DNA from: Amoebophrya sp. A120
Lineage: Eukaryota > Sar > Dinophyceae > Syndiniales > Amoebophryaceae
Length of the DNA: 64,000 nt
Direction: 5' to 3'
Assembly: GCA_905178155.1 (NCBI GenBank)
Contig: CAJINV010000001.1
Coordinates: forward strand, 6,543,860 to 6,607,859
Notes under the pieces: generated by a model
What the model was told of the DNA's origin: nothing
The model's input: only the letters and a program-made list of their open reading frames with translations
The model's database searches: none
Position numbers and translations under genes: made by a program
Shown here: piece after piece, positions 12,107 to 23,491 of the stretch
How the letters are laid out: each line of letters starts with the position of its first letter
Position numbering within the stretch: the first letter of the stretch is position 1

Positions 12107-12867
12107 ATGAAACGACAGACGAAACAACCACTCTTCGGTCGTATGGTGGTTGTTGTACTTCGGTGGTGCAGGTATGCAACGGACATGCAAGTAGATACAG
12201 GTAAGGATACACCCGGAAACAGGTTCCGAACAAATTATCATCAGGTACGTATACAGGAAAAGGTGAAAAATTGTTCCATTTAATGGAACAATTTTTCAAG
12301 CAAGTCGCGAAGCGCAGGCGCGACTGAGTCTGACGCATTTCACAGGACTTTTTTTGGTTGTGATAGGAACACAAGAAGTATTTCCGGTGCCTCTATTGAA
12401 ATTACATGCGCAGCGAAGATGTCGCCGCGAGGCCGCTTGCATCTATGGTGCTTCTAAGTGGTGAAATTTCGACGAAGCCGGAAGTGTTCGGTGGGTTCTG
12501 ATGAAGTTGGAAATTCCCATGATCTTACACTCGACGATGATCAACGCTGTATGCCTGCTCCATCTTCTTCGTTTTCATTTTGTCGTGGCGTTCCGGTCTA
12601 CAAGGAAAAAGTTGCACTTCGGCGTTTTTTCTGTCTTGGACGATCTTGCTGGAGATCAAAAGCTGAAACGAGAATCCTGGATCTGGATGAATTAAAGCCG
12701 CGTGTTCATATTGATTGGCCGGCTACTGTTTTGACTTTTGAGTTTCATTGCTCGTCAATTTGTAGGATTGTTCCGATCTCATCTCAAGTGCAGGCGAGAA
12801 GAACGTGAAGAATATCGTAAAGAAGCAAGAAAAAACCGCTACCTTCAACTGAAAAATTTCGCTCCAA
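12107..12867. other. Intergenic region with a perfect palindrome
   Basis: About 760 bp with no convincing gene. It contains an inverted repeat at 12264-12298 (17-bp arms). A weak 116-codon frame at 12458-12808 has no recognisable features and is not called. Confidence 0.4.
12264..12298. repeat. Perfect inverted repeat (17-bp arms, 1-nt centre)
   Basis: The left arm TGAAAAATTGTTCCATT (12264-12280) is the exact reverse complement of the right arm at 12282-12298, around a single T. It lies about 160 bp after the stop codon of the giant membrane protein gene. It could form a cruciform or hairpin in the 3' UTR, or be the remnant of a small inverted-repeat element. Confidence 0.7.
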
Positions 12868-13317
12868 ATGCAAACGAGCCCCAAGGAGGCACGGCGTCCA
12901 AGAAGGACGAGCCCGGCGATTTTTTCGGCTCATCTTCTCGCTTGGTTTTATTCCGCAGTACCATTCGCAGAGGTCTTTTTCAAAGTATACGCTCCGGCAC
13001 CATTTCTCGTGGCAGCGGATCCAATCTCAGCCGAGTGGGACGCGTGCAAACAGTGCACACGAAATGAGCGCATCTTCTGCTACACGACCATGCGGTGCAT
13101 GAACAATCTGCACATTGACATGTCGACCACGAAGATCTTCGCGAAATGCCCCAACCCTCTGATGGTCCCGGAATCCTGCCGATCCAAGGGAATCTACCCT
13201 CCGACAGAAGAGCAGAAAGAACAGTACCGCCAAGAGCACGCGTACGAAGAAGAATTGCGCGCACAGCGACGAGCCGGTGGGATCGGCGGTGTTAGTGGTC
13301 ACGGAGAGGAATTGTAG
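12868..13317 (+). CDS. Small Cys-rich hypothetical protein with a hydrophobic N-terminal segment
   Basis: A 149-codon frame from the ATG at 12868. Residues about 16-50 (SPAIFSAHLLAWFYSAVP and on to FFKVYAPAPFLVAA) are hydrophobic and could be a signal anchor or a cleaved signal. A Cys-rich middle follows with spacings CKQC, IFCYTTMRC and C-x9-C (residues about 60-106). The tail is charged and Glu/Arg/Gln-rich, ending in Gly-rich sequence. No family is recognised. Codon use and length suggest a real gene. An upstream exon on the same strand cannot be excluded, because the N-terminal 15 residues (QTSPKEARRPRR) look unlike a normal signal start. Confidence 0.5.
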   Translation: MQTSPKEARRPRRTSPAIFSAHLLAWFYSAVPFAEVFFKVYAPAPFLVAADPISAEWDACKQCTRNERIFCYTTMRCMNNLHIDMSTTKIFAKCPNPLMVPESCRSKGIYPPTEEQKEQYRQEHAYEEELRAQRRAGGIGGVSGHGEEL

Positions 13318-13906
13318 TTGCGTTTACTTCCCTAGCCATCGGCTGCAACACGGGACGCATTTCTATGTGTGTTTGATTTGTGCTCCAGCATTACGGCCTT
13401 TCGTTTTACGATCCTACGGGAAAAACGAGAAAGGCATGCTTGATGAAGATGAGGCATCATCCGTCCTTCGCCACCTGTGGCTTGTTCATCATGTGTCTCT
13501 GGTCTAATCTAGAGAGCGAGTGGGGATCTTGAATGGGCACTGAAGCAGCAAAGTTGGCGTTGGTTCAGCAACCACGAGACGAACCAATAGAAAGCACAGC
13601 GATGCAGCAAAGAAAAAGACGTCGAGCAACGTAGATCGTGTTGAGAGAAACGAGATGAAGGTGAGTGCAGCGCAAATGGTACAGATGAGAATCCACTACT
13701 ATGATTTCGTCTCGGACGACGAGATCATGCATCGATGTCAATCTTATCCAATCCTCACGGAAAGAGAAAATAGGGCGGGACTGATCCTCGCCGCTTTTGT
13801 AGCGAAACAATAACGAACTAAAAATATGAGGATGCATTGGTACTTTTAGCCACGACGAGATTGGCAGGTTTAGCAAAAACCAGGGAAAACCAGTCCCAGA
13901 GACAAG
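13318..13906. other. Intergenic region
   Basis: About 590 bp between two + strand genes. No convincing gene, RNA or repeat is visible. Confidence 0.4.
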
Positions 13907-14551
13907 ATGGCGCCCCATTACAAGGAGACGGACGAGGCGGAGCTCGGGAAGTGTTGCATTTGTTTCAGCCTGCGGCGCGGCGTCCTGTATTTCGTGTTCC
14001 TCGACCTGATCTTTTCTTTCATCGCATTTCTGAGCTTCATTACGGACGACATGCGTCCGGTCGCCGGCGGATACAGTGTCTACGGACGGATCGCGGCTGC
14101 GTCGCTGGGTCTGCTCGGACTCATGATCGGGTTCTCCCACGGGAAGATGGGCGTGTTTGACGCGAACGCCGAGCGTCTGTCCGTTTGGCTCACGTTCGTG
14201 TACTTCAAGGTCATTGCGTTGCTTTGCATCTACGGAAGCGACCTCGGAGCCCTGCTCAAGTGCCCCGAGGGCGGCGAGGGCGACAGCGAGGCGTCACCGA
14301 CGATTCGCACACTGGCCCTGAACAACGCGTGCCCCAAGGCGTTGATTGGGTCCAGCATCGTCTTTGGCTTGAAGCTGGTGTTTCTGCTCTGCACCGTCTA
14401 CGTCACGCGACGACTCATCGAAAAATGGAGCGTGGGAATCCGCTACAAGATCAACTTCAACCGGGACCCGTGGTTCATAAACGACAAGAGTTTCGAAGAC
14501 ACGACCTCCTACATGACCCTAGATCGGAGAGGTGGAGCTGTGGATGTTTGA
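13907..14551 (+). CDS. Four-pass membrane protein, LAPTM/tetraspan-like
   Basis: A 214-codon uninterrupted frame. After an acidic N-terminus with CCICFSLRRG there are four hydrophobic segments: about 25-46 (VLYFVFLDLIFSFIAFLSFI), 60-80 (IAAASLGLLGLMIG), 92-112 (LSVWLTFVYFKVIALLCIYG) and 145-168 (ALIGSSIVFGLKLVFLLCTVYV). The short loop with two Cys between TM3 and TM4 could form a disulphide. The N-terminal Cys-Cys-x-Cys followed by a basic turn and TM1 recalls lysosomal tetraspan (LAPTM-type) proteins, but similarity is weak. The C-terminal 45 residues are hydrophilic and end in YMTLDRRGGAVDV. Likely an endomembrane protein of unknown function. Confidence 0.7.
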   Translation: MAPHYKETDEAELGKCCICFSLRRGVLYFVFLDLIFSFIAFLSFITDDMRPVAGGYSVYGRIAAASLGLLGLMIGFSHGKMGVFDANAERLSVWLTFVYFKVIALLCIYGSDLGALLKCPEGGEGDSEASPTIRTLALNNACPKALIGSSIVFGLKLVFLLCTVYVTRRLIEKWSVGIRYKINFNRDPWFINDKSFEDTTSYMTLDRRGGAVDV

Positions 14552-15335
14552 AATAAGCGGGATTCTACTTTTTGCACGGACGCGCTGCCAGCACAAGTCC
14601 ATTTGCTTCAGCTTCAACTTCATCGCGAAGTAGTACAAAGACGGGACGAGTGGAAAAGTACTGATGCAGATGCTGCACGAACACACTCCGAAACTGCAGG
14701 GTTTTCGTTTTGAGACATAGGAGGGTCGTCGTTGAGTTTTTATTTTTTCATTGGCTATGTCGCGTTCGTCTTCGTCCTAGACCTCGACGTGACATGGTCA
14801 AATATCGATTTTGAAAGTACTCAAATTCGTACGAAAGGTCAACACCGAAAGTTTCGTCGAAACATGCACAGAACAAAGAGATACGTCGAACATTTTCACT
14901 TTCAGAATAGCTCGCGTAACACTAACAGCTGCTGCTGCGCCACTGTTTCTGTTGAAATTAATAGCATCTCGTGCCGGTATGCCCTTACGCTTTCAATGTC
15001 ACACACATCCAGAGAGAGTCGTGGGGTTCAAAATGAGAGAAACAAGAATGAATGAACCGTAGTTTGACATGCACCAAGAACATCATCATCAACCCCTTTA
15101 CTCGTATAGAGATTGCTCGTCGACGTAAAACTCCGCCGTATTTTTGGGTCGTCAAAGTTGTTTGGTTGACGTCATCTCGTCTCAGACTCCGTCTCCTGAA
15201 GAACCAAAAATACCGAAAAACTTTGACTTTCAATTTTGATTCTCGTTCTCCACCTTGCTTGTACCTTCTCACTCGTAGATTTTTTTCGTTGGGCTTCTCG
15301 AGAATTGGGATAGCTCGGGGAAAAATCACGCAAAG
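14552..15335. other. Intergenic region
   Basis: About 780 bp. No convincing gene is visible. Short frames here lack conserved features and have no strong start context. Confidence 0.4.
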
Positions 15336-16808
15336 ATGCTGTCCATTCCGATGTCGATGTCGGACCTCTCGGTCCACCCGGTCACACAGGTACTTATTGC
15401 TTGATTTTCGAACTTTCTCAAAGAAAAAAGCATGAAGATGGCACTTATTCTTATGCAGAATCAGCAACAGCATCTCTTGGTGGAGGTGGTGCCCGATGAT
15501 AATGAAGAAGGTTTTTTACAAATTTGAAAAATCAACAAAAACAGCTCATCTCCATGGAGTACCCAAGTATGCTGTACAAGGAGGCTGTGCTTTTCCTGTA
15601 CTGCTCAGCAATTACCGTCGAGCTGATGACAAACAAGAAGATGGTAAGATTTTTTTCGTTCTGTGTTTTCCTGTGTTTCTTTTAGTTCCACACCTATCTT
15701 TCCTGCAACACGCACCAGCACGGTGGATGAGACAGCTTGATCCGCTTCATGAACGCTTTATTTAGATGATCATGATAACTTACAAAAAAACACCACAACC
15801 CAGTTCACGTTCGCACACTCGTTTGTGCTCTCCCTGATCCGGGCATTTGGTAGTTACGGATTCGTGCTCCCCCTGGTGTTGGGTCAACTCCCGAACCGAG
15901 CCTTCGAAAGTTGCGACACCTACCTGTGGACCCTGGCGGGCTCCATGCTCTACGCAGGGTTTTTCCTGGCACACATGGTTCCGGAGCGATTCCACAAGTA
16001 CCCCTGCGTGCTGCACCGAGTGGCCTACTCCGTCATCCGCGGAAACAGTCTCGGGCACGGGTTCAGCATGACGGTATAGTGTGTGATGAATATCGTTAAC
16101 TACAGTTGAAGATGCTGCTTGGCAAGATAGTCCGCTTTACTTAGCAGATGCAAAATAAATGCTGGAGCTTTTAGACACGATCAGAATCGCATACAAAAAA
16201 CTTTCGTCCATGAAAACTCACACCAGGTCAACCTGATCCCGAACAGCGCTCTGGCTCCGTTCTTCGGTGGTTTCATTGCGGTTAACGGGCACCGGTTTCT
16301 GGAGTACGGCGTTGCCATCCTCGCCAAGGACACCGTCGACACCGACGTTGTCTTCGGCGTGTTCGGCTCCTGCATCTACTTCGTCGGCGTGCAGTACTTG
16401 AAATGCCCAGCCTCCGTCGCACGCGCCGTTCTCGTGCTCTTCCACGTATATATGGAGCTTGCTACTGCTTTAAGCATGTGCATAGACCTCGACGAGTTTG
16501 GATCATGCAAGCATGAATGAAAAATTTTTTGCCGTTCGCTGGCATACTTTCCTGAAAAAGAAAATGTAGTACAATTTCAAAATCACTACTATCTATCACA
16601 GTTCTTCCTGGAGTGCGGCTATGGTGACAAGCTGTCGGAGTACGTGAGCGAAAAGGCTACCGCCCTGAAGGAGAAGGTCACCGAGAAGTTCGGCAAGGTG
16701 TACGCCAAGCTCTTCAAGAAGGCGGCTGCCAAGTACCCGGCGGCCAAGGCTCCGGCCTCCAAGAGCATGAAGCGTGGCCGCTCCAAGACCCCGGCCAAGA
16801 AGAAGTAA
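15336..16808 (+). CDS. TRIC-like trimeric intracellular cation channel (5 exons)
   Basis: Exons 15336-15389, 15545-15643, 15804-16073, 16227-16445 and 16602-16808 all join in phase 0 (282 aa). The four introns are strikingly uniform (155, 160, 153 and 156 bp) and start GTACTT, GTAAGA, GTATAG and GTATAT. The pattern matches TRIC channels: TM1 with FLYCSAITVEL, then an AHSFVLSLIRAFGSYGFVLP segment ending in LGQLP (compare the 'MLHCFGSYIL..LLGEP' block of animal TRIC). A TM pair follows, then a Gly-rich FFGGFIAVNGHRFLEYG segment and further TMs. The C-terminal 60 residues are Lys/Ala-rich and end in KKK, fitting an ER/SR-located channel with a cytosolic basic tail. TRIC channels carry K+ counter-currents during ER Ca2+ release. 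The family call rests on motif resemblance and topology. If exon 1 is wrong, the start could be the Met at 15554. Confidence 0.6.
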
Positions 16809-17909
16809 GCGACTTTCTTCTATTTGGGGTGTGGAATAGAAAATGTGAGGAAAAATTCGTCACAAGGGGAGGTGACACAAAACAAATCTGGCGATTCGTT
16901 TCTGACGCAAAAACTAAATCTACCATGAAGTTTCAAATACAGTATCCTATGACTAAATCAGACAAACCTATTTTCGTTGATGTACCAGTTTGCCGTTACA
17001 CTTAGTCTTGACAGCCGTTGAAAGTATACAGAACCGAAGCTGCCGTTGCCGATAGTTTCACCAATCAAAGCTAGCGTGACTCGATGCTGTACCGCAGCTA
17101 GCCTCTACAGTATACGCTGATTTTCCTAAACCTTGCCGTCACCACTCTATTCCTCTTGACCAGAAACAAGTTCTCTAGAAGTAACCAGGTAACCAGTTGT
17201 AACAAACACATAGCAAATATCAGACAGGAAATCATTTCTATTTCAGATTCAGATTCTAGCACGCTCTTGCACAGAGCTACAAAACCAGGTGATACAGTGA
17301 TACTAGCCAAATCGTTATTCTAAGCTACCCGCGCTTCCGATGCGCAGGTGATGACCGAGGTGTATCAATATGCTTATCCAAGAATATGAAATGCAAATGC
17401 ACTGTACACCAGATAGTAGCTTGCACAGAAAGTAAATTCGATCGTCTCTCAGTTTCGATTTTAAATAAGAAAAACACTTTAATACCGCAGCAAGGTCCTT
17501 TCTCCAGCCAGCTCCGGATCTGGGTCGAGGCTGCCGAGCCTGTTTTCGTTTTCGTTCCTTCTTTTTGCACACGGTAATTCGCAAACACAACAAACGACTA
17601 AATTGAACGTCATCAAGTGGATGTGTTTCGAGAGCATCATCGCAGAGTGCCTCAAACGTGCAACCAAAAATAGAGCGGAAGGCGACAGCGCAAATTCAGC
17701 GTTTATTCGAATTCGTCGAGAGACTGAAGAGGTGCAGGTGCTCAAATCTGGCTTCGCCTGCGTTCCAAAACCAAAACGGTAAATCATGCTAGCTAAGTAG
17801 ACTAGCATTCTCAAGGTGCATTCAATGGCTACAGCTTTAGACACATTCGTAGTGAATTGTGTAGATGTAGTGTCACATTGCCATCATATCGCTGCACTAG
17901 GCACTCAAC
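16809..17909. other. Intergenic region
   Basis: About 1.1 kb between two + strand genes. No convincing gene, RNA gene or long repeat is visible. Confidence 0.4.
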
Positions 17910-20900
17910 ATGGTGAAGCTCGGCTGCCTCCGCTCCTGGTTGCGCGGGAAGCGTGGCAACAAGGTCATCGAGGACAGCCTTGTCGACGATGAAGCGTACT
18001 TCGCCCTTGCACAACAAAGGCTGTCGAAAAAAGTTGCCTTGTCTAAGCGGGAAGTCGACGGGGAATGGACGGAGCTGAAGAAAAGCATCATCTCTCAAAT
18101 CATGATGATCTGCACCGACGACACCGACTTAGATACCGACAGCATCTCCCGATTGCAGGACCAGGTACTTACCCCGCTATCTACGGCCGTCGACGGTCGG
18201 AAAATCACACAGGTTCTTCAACTGGTCACCGAACTGCAAACCAATGCGCATTTGAACCGGAAGTGGGTCGTGCAGCCGAAAAAGCTCGAGAGGGTCAAGA
18301 CGCGGGCGGCTGGGTTACAGCTGGCGGAAGTGCGGTTGTCTGTTTGGAAGCGGTTGGAATCCAGCGTGAAGACCATTCAGGAAGCCTGTAGCGACGGGCC
18401 TTTCGACGCCTGGCCGACGCTGGAGCCGTGGATTCGATTTGCAGAGGAGAAGCTGAAGCTCGGAACATCCAGCGCGGCTTCGTCGGCAATAAGTTCGGGT
18501 GCGAAGAGTAGTACCTCGAAAAGCTCTTCTTCGCTAAGCAGCAATCACTCGCAACTACAGGCGCGGTTCGATCGAATTCTAGACTTGGATGACATTCACG
18601 CCTGCGCGCGACCCCGGTCCAAGAGTGTTGGTGGTGGAAGCAATTCGGTGCAAATGAGCAGCACGGGCAAAACACTGCTCGCGGCGTCGGCTGAAATGGC
18701 TTCCGATCAGTCAGAGCAGAACAAGAGATCATCCTCAAGTGCATCGAATGCCGGCTCGCGCCCGGGCTCTCGCGGCACCACCAGCAGGATGGGGGACGGA
18801 GCCGACTTGATGCAGCGCTCGGGGAGAAGTAACGGCAATGCCGGCACAGATGTTGACCAATCAGATTCTCGTCGAGCACCAAAAGTTCCTGGATTACAGC
18901 AGTTGAGGACCTCCAACATAAAGCAGCTCCAGTCGTCGCCCGACGAAAAAAACATCACGGGAAAGTCGAAAACAAGCTCGTTGTCCCGGCGAAGCACGCC
19001 GTCGAAGAACGCAGTCTCTCCTGAGGTGCTGATTGATGAGGACGATGATGATGCGGACTTTGCGTTTGACGTTCCCTACACGGCGAGAAGCAATCGCAGT
19101 AACATCTACGAGGTCTTGGAACAGGAGCGAAAAACGAAATTTGACCCGAACATCCTGAAACAGCACGATATCGATCGGATCAGAAGAAGTCGACAGCAGG
19201 GAGAGACCGCAAGCACGCCGCGGGCGAGAAGCAGCAGGCACGCGAGCTCTGGTATTCCTATTCGTATTGAAGAGCGATGATGTTTTGAGCGATGAAACCA
19301 GCTGCAGGCTGAGCATTCTTTGATGTTGTGATAGATTCATTCTGTTTCAGCTGCAAAAAGCTTCCATGCATCTACTTCTGCAATCGCAATCCTTCTCCAA
19401 TGCCCATTCCCATTCTTTCAGAACGCGATGCCGGCAGCAGTCCGCCGTTGCCACGTATTCCGACTCCTCGGCGAAGTACTTCCTCTAACTCCGGGCCCCC
19501 GCAACAGCCAAGTGAATGTAAACCACCGCGGCCAGGAGCAGGACCAGAAAAAAAGGATGGTTCTCAACCGGTTAAGCCGCCGATTAATCCAGTGCCATTG
19601 CGACCCTTCTCGGCAAGGAGTACCTTTTCTTTTGATGCTCACACTTTCATCTGTTGCAGTTGCTGGCCTGCTATCCGTAATTGCTATATTCCAAGATGAG
19701 GATATGGGTTGCGACAAAAACATAAACAATCTAATACTGATTCTCCAGGTATTCGCATCGCGGAGGCGCTTTCCGCGAACCCAAATCCCAATGCAGATTC
19801 GCAAAAATCGAAACGCCCGATGAGCGCTGGCATGTTTGCGTTCCGGCGTTTCGTCAATGGGTCCGCTCCGAGTTCCGAGGCTGGCACGCGCGCGGCTGCA
19901 GAACAGGAGCTGGGACCTGGGCAGCACTTTCCCGGCCAAGGTTCCAGCAGTAGCAGCTCATCTGGACCCGGAACTACTTCTACCGAATCGAAATCCAACC
20001 ATGATCCCGCAGACAGCGCGTCGGGGATTTTCTCGGGCTACAAACCGCCACCGGCGAATGCAAACAGTGAACGACCACGAAAAAGCTCGCCGATTGCGTC
20101 CCCGGACAGACCACCAAGGCCGGAGCAAAGCAGCAAAGCCCGAACAGCGGACCAAGTCGGCGGAAGAGGCAGTGGAGCGACGCCAGCTTCGCCGGATGAT
20201 TTGAATTCCCCACCACAAAACAACTCGAGCGAGGAGCCCCCTGCGTACTCGCGGCGCCGCAGCAAGAGCGCAGCAGCGGCCGCGGCCGGGAAGGAGTTTT
20301 ACTTTCACCGAGAGTACTACACGTCGCGCGCTCCCGAGGCAGAGAGTCAGGACGCAGCAGGGCGCGGTGGTGCTGCCACGCCAAGCACCACGGCGACTCC
20401 CGATGACAGAGAACCAGAGCGACCGAAAGAGCGAGTGATCAAAGTGAACGTCACGCGCGCCTCTAACATCGTCGAGGAGCAGCAGCAAGCGAGTGGCGAG
20501 CACGCAGCTGGTGGACTGCTGCCTCCGCGCGGCAGCACAAGGCCGCCGATCTACAAGAATCCAGGAACCACGGCCGCGTCGTCGAGTGCAAAGCCACCTC
20601 CTGCTCCGCCCGAGCAAGGCAGTGCTCAACAGTCGTCTTCTGACGCAGGAGCATCTTCGTCTTCCTCCGCCTACAATAAACCGCAACCGCATGCCAGTCG
20701 ACCTGCGAGTTCGAGCGTATACCAAAACTCGACCCCGCGCATGTCGACGACGCCCGGAACCGGTGGGCCGTCGCCGCACACGCCATCGTCTTCCTACGAA
20801 GGAAGTTCGCCGCCGCCGTACAACGTAGAAACCCCGCGGGCTATGCAAACTCCACGCGAGCACCCACGGGAAGTTGCGGCAAGGTAGAGACGATCGATGT

Positions 20901-22392
20901 TCAGAATCAAAGTGACTTCAACTCTGTGCTTCTGTGTAGGTGCATTGGTTTTGTGATGTCAGTTCAGAAAGATTCCAAATTCGTATCCCTTCCGTCGTAC
21001 AGGATGTTCGCAGCGGCGCGAGAAGCGGGGGTGCGGATGAATCGACCACAAAGTGCGCGCCCACCAACAGCGGCACCACCGTCGCAGCAGCATGCGCAGC
21101 CGCCGAGTGCTTCGAGACCAGACGAGTCCTCGTCGAGCTCATCTCGACCCGGTATGTTCGCCTCATTTTTTTTTGAATCTTGCACTACTAGAATTTGTGG
21201 TCTACTTTCAAGTTTAGGATTAGAGCCCAGCGTACAAATCATTTCAACAAAACCACACAAAGGCCCGAGCCAGCAATCGTATCGTCACTCCGGACGTGAA
21301 TATGTCACCTCGTCTTCCTCGAGTAGTTCTACTACGCACGCTCAACAACAAGAACCCCGCACTGAATACGACCAGTACTACCACCAGCGGAGTTCGTACT
21401 ACCAAAAGATGCACGAGGAACACGCCGCGCGCCGATCCGCTTCGGCGGGCCGAACGCGAGGAGTGCGTGTCGAATACAGCGACGGCAGTCAAAGAACCCG
21501 GTCCGGACACGGTCACGGGCACTTACCCGGAGGGGGTTCTCGCACACCAGCAGCTGCTTCCGGCAGTGACAAAGAAAACAACCAGCACATCCCGAGGTTC
21601 GCGCAACATCAGATGCCGCCCCGCGCGCCGGACTCCGGGCGCAGCGACGGCTCCAACATGGACTCGGCCCGCAGTGCGGGCGGCGGCTTTTTTCCCCATT
21701 CGGATTGGTTCCGCAGGAGCGAGCGGGAGCGCGAGGAGCAGCGCTACGCGGACCGACGCGACCAGGAGGAAAAAGACCTGCGCGAGAAACTCCGACAGCA
21801 AAAGGAGTACGAGCGGCAGCGACAAGCGCAGGCGGAGGCGGCGCGGAAAGCCCGCGAGCAGTATTTTAACAACCAGCAAGAGCAGCGACGGCACTCCTCT
21901 GGCAGTGCCTCGGGATCCTCGTCTTCTCGCAGTAGCAAGCGGATGTCGGGCGCCGAGCGGCAGGACGCGCTTCGCTGTCTCGGGCTGGACGGATCGAAGA
22001 TTCCAACCGCAGAAGACTTGAAACAGGCGTACAGGTACGATCCTGGACCTGGTCGAAGTGTAGTTACAGTTAGTTTACTTTCAGATTTCTTTTTTTTGTC
22101 ATCACACGTCGGCGCGCGCACGAGGCTAGAAGTTAGTTTGCATCACTGTGTCGCAACAATCTATCCCAAAAATCAACACAGGCGTAAGGCGATGGAATGG
22201 CACCCGGATCGGGCACAGAACCACGATAAGCAGGAGTACGCGAGTGACATGTTCAAAAAAGTGAAGTCCTGCTACGACCGCTTGTTGGACGAAAACGGCA
22301 GCGGGAAAGAAAACCAGACTCCCACCGCGCCGACGCAACACCGGAGTTACAGTATGAATCCGAACCGCGGACACGGTGGATTCCGCATCTAG
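17910..22392 (+). CDS. Large protein with C-terminal J-domain (6 exons)
   Basis: Six exons join without breaking the frame: 17910-19251, 19422-19619, 19749-20883, 21003-21151, 21263-22034 and 22182-22392 (1,268 aa). Donors are GTATTC, GTACCT, GTAGAG, GTATGT and GTACGA, and phases match at all five junctions. The N-terminal 180 residues are helical (SLVDDEAYFALAQQRLSKK onward). The long middle is Ser/Pro/Gly/Gln-rich and probably disordered. A charged Arg/Glu/Gln coiled-coil-like stretch precedes a J-domain that begins RQDALRCLGLDGSKIPTAED. The last intron splits the domain, and the HPD motif lies at residues 1206-1208 (AMEWHPDRAQ). J-domains stimulate Hsp70 ATPase, so this is probably a specialised Hsp40 co-chaperone. 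Two of the introns are multiples of three without stops, so frames run through them; splicing is favoured because it restores the continuous J-domain helix II-HPD-III. Confidence 0.75.
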
Positions 22393-23491
22393 CGAGTGTG
22401 TGCTTCAGCTCATCTTGCTTTCGAGAATGAATCGTTGAAAGTCTCAATAAGAATGATTCGTGTTTTCACGACGACCAGTATAGTCCTTACAACTTGAACT
22501 TACGAAAACCAATAACCCTGAACTTTTCAAATCAAAATAACACTTTAGACAAATGTCGTTGGTAGGTGTCGGTGTGTGAACACTCGAATAGATTACTTTC
22601 AAATGTAGGATTTTGAGTATGCTATGACAATGAAAAACTTGAAGTTTTGAAAGCTTCGCGTTTCTACACGCTACTCGCGGCCACGAAATGAACTTTACCC
22701 AGATAGTACAAGCACTTCACGAACGACACCACTCTCGATCAAGCCTTCGCCAGTCTTTTCTTTTTCTCACCAACTAGGAAACAATGTCAACGATATACCA
22801 CACTACCACTAGAACTTCTCGTATAGGTATTCAAATGTAAAATCAAAATCTAGCAAATCTATCAGAATGTTGAATAACTACGATGACGACAACACAAAGA
22901 GGAATGCGAACGTCCCGTGGAACATCAAGAAGATACTTCCACTCTTTCTTTGAAATGAACTGGAGCTTTTTTTTGTTGAAACTCAAAAAAAGTTGAATGA
23001 TGAACTAGAAAGAACCGAGCCTATTTCAGAAGATTGAACCGAAGATTATCTGACTTTTTCAGGAAGAGCTAAAACCTCCAGAACGATCGATATCGAAGAC
23101 TTGATTCGGGATCGGGATTGCGTCCTTCATCTACAGTTCGTCAGTGACCGTGGTGCGCTGTGGAATGAACCGAGCATTGGCTCACCTTGATGTTACCGCC
23201 AGCGCTACCTGCTGAAGCAGTCGATGCCGATCTTCTTTTCATCTCCGACGAGTGCGAGTCGCATCCATAGCCGCGTGACCCGAAAACAAAAGCAAACGGC
23301 TAACGAATGAGAACGAGAAGTAGATATACGAATACCCTCCAACTAAGATCAATCAGAGGCGGGAAGAGGAAGTCCAACACAACAACTACTTTTCGGAGCC
23401 TCTGTTCCAGATCTTTCGTCTTGCGCTTTTACAAAGTTTCACTTTCAAGTCCATGCATATGATCATTTAAAACAGACCAAAAGGCACCAAG
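22393..23491. other. Intergenic region
   Basis: About 1.1 kb, moderately AT-rich. No gene, RNA or long repeat could be supported. A pyrimidine-rich stretch just before 23492 could serve as a trans-splice acceptor region, but no spliced-leader relic was recognised. Confidence 0.35.

Noticed and set aside
15459-15510. An extra small exon in the TRIC-like gene
   Set aside because: Including it breaks the frame and requires a 34-bp intron; joining 15389 directly to 15545 is in phase and gives a 155-bp intron like its siblings.
19328-19699. A separate small gene at 19.3-19.7 kb
   Set aside because: Its central part fits as exon 2 of the J-domain gene with matching phase and good splice sites on both sides.
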